A stretch of DNA of 64,000 bases from JALZCH01 sp036387315 (lineage in GTDB: Bacteria; Acidobacteriota; Blastocatellia; Pyrinomonadales; Pyrinomonadaceae), in contig DASVTY010000058.1 in NCBI GenBank assembly GCA_036387315.1, positions 34,118 to 98,117 on the forward strand. The letters are read 5' to 3'. Positions 33,760 to 42,763 of this stretch are shown in pieces. Each line of letters opens with the position of its first letter. Position 1 is the first letter of the stretch. Below the pieces are notes generated by a model. That model saw only the letters and a list, made by a program, of their open reading frames with translations. It searched no databases and was not told the origin of the DNA. Made by a program: the position numbers and the translations under genes.

Positions 33760-34629
33760 TTAAAATCCGGTAAACATTCGGGCGAAACCGATAATCGGGA
33801 GCAGATTCATCACGTTTTTCCAGACTTTGATTTTATTGCCCGGCACAATTATTTGGTCGCCGGGAACGAGGAAAACTTCTTCTCTGGCTTTGCCGCGTTC
33901 GATGTCCTGCAAATTAACTGCAATCGGCGAAGGTCTGCCGTCCTGTCCGCGCCGCAGCACGATGACTTCTTTTTTGTTTCCGGTGACTAAAATCCCGCTC
34001 GCTTCGGCAATAGCTTCGTGAACGCTCACGCGGCGCGACATCGTGTAAACGCCCGGTTTGCCGACATCGCCGAGAACGCTGTAACGCGCCGAAACCGCGC
34101 GGTCGAGCGAGACCATAACTTTCGGGTCAATAATATATTCGTCGAGCTTTTTCGTGATTTCATCTGCGATTTGTTCGACGGTTTTTCCGGCGACAAAAAC
34201 GCCCTCGCGAATCAACGGATAAGAAATTCTGCCGTTGGGCGGAATCGTGATTCCCGTTTTTGAATAATTAGGCTGCGCGAAAACTTCGACCGAAATTACG
34301 TCTTCGGGTCCAAGATAATAATTCGACAAAAAGTTGTTGTAATAAGGCACAACGGCGGCTTCTTCTTCGGACATTTGCCCGCGCCGGTTTTGTTTCATCG
34401 CGTCCGGCACATCTTCGGGCAGCACTTTTCCGGCGTCCGGCGTTTGCGCGTGTGCGGGCGGCGGAGTTTTTTCCGGTTCTACGACGGGAGCTTCGGTTTT
34501 CGTTTCGCTTTTTGTGATTTCGATTTTCTTTTCTTCCGGCGCAGGCGTGGTTTGCGCGCTCGCGGCGGTTGTCGCCGCAAAAGCGAAAATAACCGAACAA
34601 AATATCCCAAGAATTTTTACAGCTTTCAT
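33760..34629 (-). CDS. Outer-membrane polysaccharide export protein (Wza/PEP-CTERM-type, SLBB)
   Basis: The 289-aa protein has a signal peptide (ILGIFCSVIFAFAATTAASA) and an acidic/proline-rich linker. A polysaccharide-export domain (about 105-190: YYLGPEDVISVEVFAQPNYS, TIPPNGRISYPLIREGVFV, LDEYIIDPKVMVSL) is followed by an SLBB domain (YSVLGDVGKPGVYTMSRRVS) and the C-terminal VFLVPGDQIIVPG strand. It forms the outer-membrane exit channel for exopolysaccharide. It is short for Wza and fits the exporters of exosortase-linked EPS loci. It starts 18 bp after the sugar transferase gene and is probably translationally grouped with it. Confidence 0.9.
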   Translation of the reverse strand: MKAVKILGIFCSVIFAFAATTAASAQTTPAPEEKKIEITKSETKTEAPVVEPEKTPPPAHAQTPDAGKVLPEDVPDAMKQNRRGQMSEEEAAVVPYYNNFLSNYYLGPEDVISVEVFAQPNYSKTGITIPPNGRISYPLIREGVFVAGKTVEQIADEITKKLDEYIIDPKVMVSLDRAVSARYSVLGDVGKPGVYTMSRRVSVHEAIAEASGILVTGNKKEVIVLRRGQDGRPSPIAVNLQDIERGKAREEVFLVPGDQIIVPGNKIKVWKNVMNLLPIIGFARMFTGF

Positions 34630-34647
34630 CGTTTTTTACCTCAAAAT

Positions 34648-36036
34648 TTATCTTGCGCCGCGTCCGAACAAAATTGTTTTGAACGTTTCGAGAACAATCA
34701 GCAAATCAAGCAGGAGACTTTGATTTTTGATGTAATACAAATCGTATTGCAGCTTTTGTCTCGCATCTTCGACTGACGCGCCGTAAGGATAACGCACCTG
34801 CGCCCATCCGGTTAAACCGGGCGCGACGAGGTGGCGCTGTTCGTAAAACGGAATTTCGTGTGCCAATTGCTCGACGAAAACCGGGCGTTCCGGGCGCGGT
34901 CCGACAAAGCTCATTTCGCCTTTTATAATGCACCAGAATTGCGGAATCTCGTCAATTCTCAAAGTCCGAATTATGCGTCCGACGCGAGTCACACGCGCAT
35001 CGTTTTCCGTCGCCCAAATCGCCTGACCGTCTTTTTCCGCATCTGTGCACATCGAGCGGAATTTGATGACTTCAAACGGTTTGCCTTTTTTCCCGACTCG
35101 CTCCTGCCGGTAAAAAACTGCACCCGGCGATTCCAATTTGATGGCAATCGCGGTCAGAATCGCAATCGGTAACGACACAACCAATCCGATTAATGCCAAA
35201 CCCCGATGCACAATCTCGCGCGCAAAAGCGCGGAATCTGGTTTCGCGCAATCTTCCGGCGAAAATCAGCCACGAAGGGCGCAGCATATCGAGATGCACTT
35301 GTCCGGTCAAACGTTCGTGGAAGCTCGTAAATTCTTCGATGGCGACATCGCCCGACAAGCTCAGTTTTAGAAGCTGCTCGGTCGGAAACGCCCCGCGCCG
35401 GTCACGGATGGCGATAATTACGCGGTCAATTTTCTCTTTTTTGACAACGGTTTCAAGGTCTTCCATCAAACCGATAACTTTGGGATTAAAAAGGCTTTTC
35501 CCGACCAGTTCAGGTTCGCCCGACAAAAAACCGACAACTCTGTAACCGGCGGCTTGATGCGCCTTCGTCACTTTGGCGATGTTGATTGCGGCTTCGTCCG
35601 AACCGACGATTAAAACTCTTTCGCCGATGTCGGGATGCGCCGTCAGCCAGTGAATAAGGATGCGCCAGCCGAGCAAAAGAGCGGCGACGAGCGGCACGCT
35701 CAAAATTGTCACGCCGCGCCCGATCATCAAATCCGGTGCGAAATAAAACAAAAGTGCGAGCGATGCCCAAGCCGTGCCAAGCGCTTGCAGCAAGCGATAA
35801 ATCAGCTCGCGACGGTCGCTAAAGACTGCAAAGCTGTAAAGGTCGTAGATAAAAAGCGAAACTACGCAAATAACGGTAGCGATAGAGATTTTCATCCACG
35901 CCCCGCGCTCGTTTAGCTCGTAATGCGCTCCGTCCGCGCCGACGCGCAAATACAAAGCCAGCATCAGCCCGCCGAAAATTATTGCTCCTTCGGCGACTGA
36001 AAGCCCGATTGCTCTTGTATGTAGGCGTCTGCTCAT
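34648..36036 (-). CDS. Exopolysaccharide polyprenyl glycosylphosphotransferase (PEP-CTERM/EpsB type)
   Basis: The 462-aa protein has four N-terminal membrane segments, a Rossmann-like CoA-binding-type middle region (VLIVGSDEAAINIAKV) and a fifth membrane segment. The C-terminal bacterial sugar transferase domain has YRQERVGKKGKPFEVIKFRSM, LRIDEIPQFWCIIKGEMSF, VGPRPERP and PGLTGWAQVRYPYGAS. It loads the first sugar phosphate onto undecaprenyl phosphate, starting repeat-unit synthesis. Layout and neighbours match the sugar transferases of exosortase-associated EPS clusters. The heptamer repeat at 36040-36145 lies directly before it. Confidence 0.92.
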   Translation of the reverse strand: MSRRLHTRAIGLSVAEGAIIFGGLMLALYLRVGADGAHYELNERGAWMKISIATVICVVSLFIYDLYSFAVFSDRRELIYRLLQALGTAWASLALLFYFAPDLMIGRGVTILSVPLVAALLLGWRILIHWLTAHPDIGERVLIVGSDEAAINIAKVTKAHQAAGYRVVGFLSGEPELVGKSLFNPKVIGLMEDLETVVKKEKIDRVIIAIRDRRGAFPTEQLLKLSLSGDVAIEEFTSFHERLTGQVHLDMLRPSWLIFAGRLRETRFRAFAREIVHRGLALIGLVVSLPIAILTAIAIKLESPGAVFYRQERVGKKGKPFEVIKFRSMCTDAEKDGQAIWATENDARVTRVGRIIRTLRIDEIPQFWCIIKGEMSFVGPRPERPVFVEQLAHEIPFYEQRHLVAPGLTGWAQVRYPYGASVEDARQKLQYDLYYIKNQSLLLDLLIVLETFKTILFGRGAR

Positions 36037-36039
36037 CTT

Positions 36040-36145
36040 AGAAGTCTAGAGAGTCGAGAGTCTGGAGAGTCTTGAGTCAACTGGAATTTTATTTGATTTA
36101 AATTCCTTTGACTCTCTAGACTCTAGACTCTCGACTCCCGACTTT
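36040..36145. repeat. GAGAGTC heptamer inverted repeat overlapping the BY-kinase stop
   Basis: The left side (about 36041-36090) carries tandem GAGAGTC/AGAGTCT words; the right side (about 36100-36145) carries their reverse complements, and short AAATTCC/GGAATTT segments close the loop. The right arm enters the 3' end of the BY-kinase gene and provides its last eight codons and stop. The left arm abuts the start of the sugar transferase gene. Confidence 0.85.
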
Positions 36146-37246
36146 CTTTTTTGGTGAATCGTAGTAATAGCTGTAATGGCTTTCCTGCGTATCTTCTTTG
36201 TTTCCGTTTAAAACGACGCCGAGCAGTTGCTCGCGCGAAACGTGTTCGAGCATCCGATTGATCGTCGCATAACGGGTTTTGCCCGATTTAACGACCAGCA
36301 TCGCCCCGTCGGCGAGATTTATCAAAACGGCTGCGTCGGTAAAAATCGCGAGCGGCGGCGCGTCAATGATGATGTAATCGAACATCGTCCGCGCTTTGTC
36401 CAAAATTCGGCGAAAAGCGTTGCCGGAAATCAGTTCGGCGATGTCCTGCCGCGCTTCACCGCCCGGCAGCAAATGCAACCCGGCGGGATTTAATTTGACA
36501 ATCGCCTGCTCAAGCTCGACCGTACCGTCAAAAACGTCGGAAAGTCCGGGGTGCTCCTCGATTCCGAGATAATCCGCGAGACTCGGCATTCGCAAATCCG
36601 CGTCAATCACGAGGCAATTCACGCCGTCCGTTTGCGCGAGCATCCACGCCAGATTGATGGCTGTCGTGGTTTTGCCTTCGCCGGGGCGCGCGCTGGCGAC
36701 GACGACCGCCTGCATCTCTTTTCCGGCGGCGCGGCGACGCTCGGCGGCAAGCAGAAGCTGCGTTCTCAGGCTCCGATATTCTTCGCAATGCGGCGAGCGC
36801 GGATGTTTGATTGCGACCAGATGCGGCTCGACCGCTTCCAGATTTAGTTCAATGGTTCTAAATTCGGGCGTTTTCCGCGTCGGCAAAACGACTCCGGCGC
36901 GCTGCACTCTCGGTTCGACTTCGATTGTCGCCGCCGCCACGGGTTTCTGATTTAAAATCGCCGTGCCCGAAAAATCTTCGCTCGTCGAGAGCGGAACGGC
37001 GGGTTTGCCGATGCTCCACGTATCGAGAAGCTGCGCAAAATCGTCCGGTTTGGTCGGGTGCGCATTCTCTGTCGCTTCGATTTGTACGTCGTTTTCAGTT
37101 ACAACCGTCGGCGCACCGATTTTGCGTTCGAGTATTTGAACCACTCTGGCTGAATCGTCGCCGCGCTCGACGGCTTCGGCGGGATTCGGTTCAAAACCGA
37201 GAATTTTGGAAAAACGATTTGCGTAAGCGTTTGATTTATTGCTCAT
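36116..37246 (-). CDS. BY-kinase (CpsD/Wzc-type tyrosine autokinase)
   Basis: This 376-aa cytoplasmic protein has a long, probably disordered N-terminal region (1-130). The kinase domain carries Walker A ARPGEGKTTT (186-195), Walker A' CLVIDADLRMPS and the Walker B-like YIIIDAPP. A tyrosine cluster near the C-terminus (Y358, Y360-362) is the expected autophosphorylation site. With the chain-length protein it controls EPS polymerisation. The final VGSRESRV and the TAG are encoded by the heptamer repeat at 36040-36145, so the natural tail was probably longer or different. It is separate from the chain-length protein, as in other exosortase EPS loci. Confidence 0.9.
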   Translation of the reverse strand: MSNKSNAYANRFSKILGFEPNPAEAVERGDDSARVVQILERKIGAPTVVTENDVQIEATENAHPTKPDDFAQLLDTWSIGKPAVPLSTSEDFSGTAILNQKPVAAATIEVEPRVQRAGVVLPTRKTPEFRTIELNLEAVEPHLVAIKHPRSPHCEEYRSLRTQLLLAAERRRAAGKEMQAVVVASARPGEGKTTTAINLAWMLAQTDGVNCLVIDADLRMPSLADYLGIEEHPGLSDVFDGTVELEQAIVKLNPAGLHLLPGGEARQDIAELISGNAFRRILDKARTMFDYIIIDAPPLAIFTDAAVLINLADGAMLVVKSGKTRYATINRMLEHVSREQLLGVVLNGNKEDTQESHYSYYYDSPKKKVGSRESRV

Positions 37247-37282
37247 TTTATTTTCGTACCGCAGCCGTAAATATTTACCGCC

Positions 37283-38305
37283 TTATTTTGTAAAACCTTC
37301 AATGTCGTCAATTTCCAAAAGTTCGTCGTCAAAAGAAATCGGTTCTTGGTGAATTCGATTCGCGCCATTGCCGTTTCGGTAAACGGAAGGGACGTATTCA
37401 TTGAGCGAGCTGTGATTCGCTAATTCTGCTCTGGCATTGGAATTAAAAATATTTGCCGGGTTCGGCTGATATTTAGTTTCATGTTCGACCGGCTGCGGCG
37501 GGAGCAAATCGAGATTGTCGGCGACTTCTTCGATAACCTGTCGCCCGATAACCTGTTCGCCTGCGGCATAAGCCGCGAGCATGGCGTTGTCGCACAAATT
37601 GTTGATCTGTCGCGGAATGCCTTCCGAGCAGCGGAAAATGTAATCAATCGCGCCGGGCGTAAAAATATTCGGCTCTTTTGAACCGGCGAGCAAAAGGCGT
37701 TCGGTAATGTAACGCTCGACTTCATCAACGTTCGGCAGCGCGTGCATTTTGCAGCGCAGCGCAACACGTTGTTTTAATTGCCGCAGATTCGGTTTGTTCA
37801 AAACTTCGCGCAATTCGGGCTGTCCGGTCAGAACGATTTGCAGATGTTTCGCCGTGTCCGATTCAAAATTAAGCAGCAGGCGGATTTCTTCCAAAACGTA
37901 ATCGGAAAGCTCGTGCGCTTCGTCAATAATCAAAACGGTTTTCAATCCGCGCCTGTGTCGCTCTTCCAAAACTCTGCCGAGAACGGTCAGCAATTCGGCT
38001 TTGTTTTGCCACTCTTTGACGTTTAACAGCGACGTGACGTGATGATAAAAATCTTCAATCGAAAGCCGCGGATTAAAAACGTAAGCCGCCAAAACGCTTG
38101 AATCCAAACGGCGCAAAATCCAGCGCAACGCAGTCGTTTTGCCCGTTCCGACTTCGCCCGTCAGCACGATCAAGCCTTTCGAGTTTTCCAAACCGTAATA
38201 AAGGCTCGCCAAAACTTCGTTGTATGAAGGAGTAAAAACCAGAAAACGCGGATCGGGCGTTAAGGTAAAAGGAAGCTCGTCTAAACCGAAAAATTCTTTG
38301 TACAT
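37283..38305 (-). CDS. ExeA-like AAA ATPase of the exosortase/EPS locus
   Basis: The 340-aa protein starts MYKEFFGLDELPFTLTPDPR, typical of ExeA/GspA-type ATPases found in PEP-CTERM EPS loci. Walker A is LTGEVGTGKTTALR, Walker B is VLIIDEAHEL, and sensor motifs include VLTGQPELREVL and EGIPRQINNLCDNAML. A disordered, Asn/Pro-rich tail follows from about residue 265. It is thought to couple ATP hydrolysis to assembly or export in the cell envelope; the exact role is open. ATG 38305 is chosen because the 21 upstream codons are encoded by the CGATGAA repeat. Confidence 0.9.
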   Translation of the reverse strand: MYKEFFGLDELPFTLTPDPRFLVFTPSYNEVLASLYYGLENSKGLIVLTGEVGTGKTTALRWILRRLDSSVLAAYVFNPRLSIEDFYHHVTSLLNVKEWQNKAELLTVLGRVLEERHRRGLKTVLIIDEAHELSDYVLEEIRLLLNFESDTAKHLQIVLTGQPELREVLNKPNLRQLKQRVALRCKMHALPNVDEVERYITERLLLAGSKEPNIFTPGAIDYIFRCSEGIPRQINNLCDNAMLAAYAAGEQVIGRQVIEEVADNLDLLPPQPVEHETKYQPNPANIFNSNARAELANHSSLNEYVPSVYRNGNGANRIHQEPISFDDELLEIDDIEGFTK

Positions 38306-38316
38306 AACATCTTCAA

Positions 38317-38387
38317 AACGATGAATTAGGAACGATGAATGATGAATTAAAATCCGTTCATCATTCATCGTTCATCGTCCATCGTTT
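38317..38387. repeat. CGATGAA heptamer inverted repeat between chain-length and ATPase genes
   Basis: Left words CGATGAA/TGATGAA (38317-38350) and right words TTCATCG/TTCATCA (38355-38386) form imperfect arms around a 4-nt AT-rich centre. The element begins 11 bp before the ATPase ATG and ends within the chain-length gene stop codon, filling the gap. Confidence 0.85.
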
Positions 38388-40047
38388 AAGAAACAAACCT
38401 GTCAAAAACGTGCGATATTTGCAGCACGAAAATTAAAACCGGAATGCTCGCGGCGGCAACCGCAACGGCAAATCCTGTTTTCAAAACTCCGAAAATCGCC
38501 CGCCAGCGTTTCTCAGCAGGCGTTAAAAGCTCCGGCACATTCGCCAAAACGGGAAGTCCCGTGTAATGTTTGGCGTCATCAACGCTTTGAATCGTAAAAA
38601 GGCGCGGCATTTCCGCCGCCGCCGCGAAAACAAAACCGAGCGCCAAACCGAGCAAAGCGCCGATGGCGATCAGCATCGGGCGTTTCGGCGCGACCGGCGA
38701 CTGCGGTAAATTCGCCGCGTCAACGACTCGAATCGTTTCGCCCTGCGAATTTTTTTCGCGCTCGGCTTGCAAGCGGGCGTCGTTGTTTTTCTTTAACAGC
38801 TCGTCATAGCTCCCTTTTGCGGTCTGGTAATCACGATTGAAAGATTCGAGCGCGACTTCCGCATTCGGGATGCTTTCGATGCGGCGCTGCAAATCGGTGA
38901 TTGCGGTTTGAACCTGCCCCGCCGAATTTTTTATTTGTTGTAAAAGCTGCTCTTGTCTGCCGATTTCGCCGTCTATCCGGCGCTGCTCGTTTTCGATGCT
39001 CTGAATTTGCAAATCAATTCTGCCTCTCGACGCGGCTCGCATTTCGTCCTGACTGGTTTTCGCAGAAGCAACCAGCGCGGCGATTTCTTTCTCGACCGTT
39101 TCGATTTGCGCTTGTTTGGCGACAACGTCCGGGTGTTTCGGGCGATATTCGGTTTGCATTTTCTGCAACTGCTCTTTGTATTCGGTGCGGCGCTTAATCA
39201 AATCCGCATAAGCGGGCGTTCGAGTCGGGTCGGAAAGCAGGCGGTCGCGCTCGGCGGCTTCCTTTTCGCTGATGTCGCTAATCGTGTTTTTCTGGCGTTC
39301 GAGCAAAACCCGATTGTCGCGCATTCGTCCGATTTCGGTTTCGACCGACTGCTCGCGCTCGGCGGCGGTTTTTAACTGCTCGTGCAAACCATTGAGCTGC
39401 GCGATCAAGCCGCCCGCCGCGGTCGGCAATTTGTCCACGTTTTGCAGCATATACGTGAGCCGCTGCGCGTCAATCTGGTCTAATTTCTCTTTCGATTCGG
39501 CGAGCTGTTTCTCAAAAAATTCCTGTGTCGCTTTTGACTCGCGCTGGCTGTTTTCCGTCTGCGTGTTGACAAATTTTCCGGCTAGCTCGGCGACGACGTT
39601 GCGCGCCGCTTCAGGTTCGCGGTCGCGGTAGGAAATCGTAAAAGCGGGAACCTTATCATCAGCCGTTCGATCTCGCTGCTCGACTTTAATGTTGTTTCGC
39701 ATCCGGTCAATCAAAAGCTCCATCGGCACGCCCGCATCGCGTTCGCGTGTGAAGAGTCTGTATTTCGTGATCATCGGTTCGAGCGACGAACGGCTTTTGA
39801 TTTCTTCGGTGATTTGATTGAGCCGCGCCGACACATCTTCGTCCGAAAGTGGTTGAATCACGTTGTTCGAGATTGCGGGCGGGCGAATCGTCAAAAGCGT
39901 GGTTGATTCGTAAATGCTCGGAAGCTGCACGACAACCCACCAGACAGCTACAGTCATCGCCACGACGGGCAGCAAAATAATCAGCTTGCGCCGCCAAACC
40001 ATTGCGAATAATTCACCTAAACTTCTTTGCCGAAATTCAACGCCCAT
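38386..40047 (-). CDS. Polysaccharide chain-length determinant (Wzz/GumC, exosortase-locus type)
   Basis: The 553-aa inner-membrane protein has an N-terminal cytoplasmic start, a first membrane helix (LIILLPVVAMTVAVWWVVVQ) and a long periplasmic coiled-coil region (about 90-440) containing YRPKHPDVVAKQAQIETVEK. A proline-rich exit follows (NLPQSPVAPKRPM), then a membrane helix (LIAIGALLGLALGFVFAAAA) and an extra C-terminal hydrophobic segment. It sets polymer length together with the BY-kinase two genes downstream. Length and proline motif fit the family found in PEP-CTERM EPS loci. Its stop codon touches the heptamer repeat at 38317-38387. Confidence 0.92.
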   Translation of the reverse strand: MGVEFRQRSLGELFAMVWRRKLIILLPVVAMTVAVWWVVVQLPSIYESTTLLTIRPPAISNNVIQPLSDEDVSARLNQITEEIKSRSSLEPMITKYRLFTRERDAGVPMELLIDRMRNNIKVEQRDRTADDKVPAFTISYRDREPEAARNVVAELAGKFVNTQTENSQRESKATQEFFEKQLAESKEKLDQIDAQRLTYMLQNVDKLPTAAGGLIAQLNGLHEQLKTAAEREQSVETEIGRMRDNRVLLERQKNTISDISEKEAAERDRLLSDPTRTPAYADLIKRRTEYKEQLQKMQTEYRPKHPDVVAKQAQIETVEKEIAALVASAKTSQDEMRAASRGRIDLQIQSIENEQRRIDGEIGRQEQLLQQIKNSAGQVQTAITDLQRRIESIPNAEVALESFNRDYQTAKGSYDELLKKNNDARLQAEREKNSQGETIRVVDAANLPQSPVAPKRPMLIAIGALLGLALGFVFAAAAEMPRLFTIQSVDDAKHYTGLPVLANVPELLTPAEKRWRAIFGVLKTGFAVAVAAASIPVLIFVLQISHVFDRFVS

Positions 40048-40059
40048 GTTTTTTACCAG

Positions 40060-40227
40060 TTAAAACAGCAAGTTTGTCTCATCTTTTTTGCCGCCGCGGA
40101 ACCAGCGCCGCAGAACAAACACCAAAACTATCAACCCGACGCCCGCCATCAGCACCCACGCATCTTCATTAAAGCCAACGCTTTGCAGCTTAATGTCTAA
40201 CAAAATTGTGAAAACTGTCGATAACAT
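40060..40227 (-). CDS. Small 55-aa membrane protein with sorting-signal-like C-terminal half
   Basis: A complete frame runs from ATG 40227 to TAA 40060 between the TPR and chain-length genes, on the same strand. Residues 1-15 are moderately hydrophobic. Residues 19-23 (FNEDA) precede one strong membrane helix (WVLMAGVGLIVLVFVL, 24-39), followed by RRWFRGGKK. A short motif, one helix and an arginine cluster is the layout of exosortase sorting signals, although the PEP box itself is absent. The protein could be a substrate, a small subunit of the EPS machine, or a fortuitous frame. No strong ribosome site is visible. It lies 12 bp before the chain-length ATG. Confidence 0.5.
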   Translation of the reverse strand: MLSTVFTILLDIKLQSVGFNEDAWVLMAGVGLIVLVFVLRRWFRGGKKDETNLLF

Positions 40228-40277
40228 TTTCGTTTTACGCGAAACTCAAACTTTCGTTTGAAGAATTTTCAAAATCT

Positions 40278-42584
40278 TTAAAGAGCCGCGCGGTTGTCCG
40301 CAGCGGCGAGAACCGTTCCGAGACGGTTTTTATACATTTGCGCGGGCGCGCGCCCGGCTTGCACGGCTGCCTTTTCTTCGAGCGAGACGGCGCGTCGAAG
40401 CTGTGCAATTGCCCGGTCTTTTTGACCTTTTTTGTGAAAAACCCAGCCGAGCGTGTCCGCGTAAACAGGCTCGTTCGGATGTTTTTCGACAAGCGTTTGC
40501 GCGAGCGTAACGGCTTCGTCCAAATTTCCGCGCCCGGTGTCGGCGATAATCCACGCCAGATTATTCGCAGCAACCGGAGCATTCGGATTGGCTCGCAAAG
40601 CCTCGCGGTAATTTTTAACCGCTTCGTCCGTGTTTCCGCGTCCCTCTTCGAGCATCCCGATGAGCGTAAAAGTTTCATCGCTCGCAGGGCTGCGCTGCAA
40701 AATCTGGCGATAATTTTCAATCGCGCGGTCAACTTGTCTGCTCGCGGCGAGCAAAGCGGCGTACGCCTGATAAGCGGGAAGATAATCGGTATTCGCAGCG
40801 ATTGATTGATGAAGAGCGTTTTCGGCTTCCGCCGTTTTGTTTTCCGCCGTAAAAACCTGCGCTTTGAGATAAAAAAGCGCGGCTTGCAATTTATTGTCGG
40901 CGCGGTTTGCGCTAAAAGCGCGATCAATTTGCGAATGCGCCGCCGTGAAATCTTTTTGCCGAATCTTGGCGCTGACGAAACCGCTCAAGCCATCGAAATT
41001 ACCGGCGTCGAGCTGCAAAGCCTTTTCGTAAAAGCGCGCGGCTTCCGCAGCGTTTTTGCCGCGTTGCGCGGCGCTCGCCTGACTTAGATAAACGCTCGCC
41101 GAATTTGGAGCGTGCTTTTGCGCAATTTGGAAATCGGCGCGCGCTTCCTGTTCTTTTCCGAGCTGCAAATTCGCCGTTCCGCGCGCGACGAGAGCATTGA
41201 CGCGCAACTCAGCGAGCGAAGCGGCGGAAATTTCACCGTCGGGGGTGGATTTTTCAAGCGTTTTGAGCAACTCGTTCGCTTGATTCAAAGCAGTTTCCGG
41301 CTCGCCTGCGGCAAAGCTGATTTGCGCGTTTAAAAGCTTGGCGTGCGGATAATTCGGATGATAACGCTGTAAATCGTTTATAAAATTGCGCGCCTGTTCG
41401 GTTTGCCCGGCGCGAAACTGAGCGTCAGCCATATAATAAAGCGCCAGCCGATTGCTCGGTTCCTGTTTTAAAACTTCCTGTAAATCCTTGATTGCGGCTT
41501 CCGGCTCGCCGGTTTTTAAAGAAACGCGCGCCCGCAAAGTCAAACCCTGCACGTCTTTGTTGTTGCGGCTCAGAATTTCCGTCACTTCGTTGCTCGCCGC
41601 TTTGGTGTCGCCGGTTTGCAAATAAAGCTCGCCCATTCGTGTCCGAGCGCGGACAAATTCCGGTCTGACCGCCAAAATCTCGCCGTAAATTCGCCGCGCA
41701 TCGTCCGGGCGATTAACGGCTGCGTAAAAATCCGCGAGCAGAGTTTTTTCTTCCGGTCGGTCGGGATTTAAATTGCCCAAATTTTTATAAGCGTTTTCCG
41801 CCTTTTCGAGCTGTCCGTGCGCGTAATAAAATCCGGCGAGAGCTTCGAGCGGCTCGCGCTCTTTCGGTTCGACTTCCGTCGCGCGCAGATAATGTTTTTC
41901 GGCTTCGTCAGCGCGCCCTTTGAGATCAAGAAAACGCGCGTATTCGATGTGAGCGATTGCCGATTTTTCGTTGACGGCAAAAGCGCGGCTGAACGTTTTT
42001 TCAGCGTCCTCCGTTTTCTCGCGCGAAATGTAAAAACGCGCCAGACTGAGATACGTTTCGACTCTTTGCGGATTGAGCGAAACGGCTTTTTCGAGTTGGG
42101 CGACGATTTCGCTCGTCGCGGCGTTTTTGACCGTCATCACGCTCGCCTGCAAAACGTGACCTTCAATGTAATTCGGATCGGCGGCGAAAATTTCCTGAAT
42201 TAATCTTTCGGTTTCTTCCGTTAAAGGCGGCTGCGCAATCAGCAAATAATTTCCCAATTTTACGCGCGCTTCGAGTTGAGTTTTGTCCAGTTCGACCGTC
42301 CGGCGCAATTCTTCCACCGTTTCCGCCAGCCGCTGCTGACCTTCAAAAGCGCGCGCCAGCCCGAAATGCGCCGGAGCGGAAGCTTTATCCAGTTCAACCG
42401 CGCTGCGAAATTCGAGCGAGGCTTCGGGGAAACGCCGTTCTTTGAGATAGCTTTCGCCACGCTCGACGTGTGCCTGAACCGCCTTCGCCGTGCTGCAAGC
42501 CGCGCCGGAAAAAATGATGAAACCTGCGGCGAGCAAAGCCAAAGCGGCGGTGACGAATCTGATTTTCGGGGAATTTGCTTTCAT
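40278..42584 (-). CDS. TPR lipoprotein of the exosortase/EPS locus (PrsT-like)
   Basis: This 768-aa protein has a signal peptide with a lipobox-like SGAAC, so it is probably a lipoprotein. Nearly all of the rest is tetratricopeptide repeats (for example YLKERRFPEASLEFRSAVEL, AEKHYLRATEVEPKEREPLE, DEAVKNYREALRANPNAPVA). The family in PEP-CTERM EPS loci (PrsT/EpsD-like) is thought to scaffold periplasmic assembly or export of the polymer, as AlgK and PgaA do. It follows the exosortase gene by 179 bp and precedes the 55-aa gene by 50 bp. Confidence 0.88.
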   Translation of the reverse strand: MKANSPKIRFVTAALALLAAGFIIFSGAACSTAKAVQAHVERGESYLKERRFPEASLEFRSAVELDKASAPAHFGLARAFEGQQRLAETVEELRRTVELDKTQLEARVKLGNYLLIAQPPLTEETERLIQEIFAADPNYIEGHVLQASVMTVKNAATSEIVAQLEKAVSLNPQRVETYLSLARFYISREKTEDAEKTFSRAFAVNEKSAIAHIEYARFLDLKGRADEAEKHYLRATEVEPKEREPLEALAGFYYAHGQLEKAENAYKNLGNLNPDRPEEKTLLADFYAAVNRPDDARRIYGEILAVRPEFVRARTRMGELYLQTGDTKAASNEVTEILSRNNKDVQGLTLRARVSLKTGEPEAAIKDLQEVLKQEPSNRLALYYMADAQFRAGQTEQARNFINDLQRYHPNYPHAKLLNAQISFAAGEPETALNQANELLKTLEKSTPDGEISAASLAELRVNALVARGTANLQLGKEQEARADFQIAQKHAPNSASVYLSQASAAQRGKNAAEAARFYEKALQLDAGNFDGLSGFVSAKIRQKDFTAAHSQIDRAFSANRADNKLQAALFYLKAQVFTAENKTAEAENALHQSIAANTDYLPAYQAYAALLAASRQVDRAIENYRQILQRSPASDETFTLIGMLEEGRGNTDEAVKNYREALRANPNAPVAANNLAWIIADTGRGNLDEAVTLAQTLVEKHPNEPVYADTLGWVFHKKGQKDRAIAQLRRAVSLEEKAAVQAGRAPAQMYKNRLGTVLAAADNRAAL

Positions 42585-42763
42585 TCTGGGCTAATTCTTT
42601 TGGATTTAAAACTTAAAACTCGTAATTTTATTTATTTTTACAACCGATTAGAAAATTGTCGGCATTAAGGGAATATTGCGAATCGTTGAAACATCCCAAA
42701 AATCAAGTGCTTGGGAGACGCACGAATGAGTTTTTGATTTTGCGGCATTGTAGCACGAATTTG

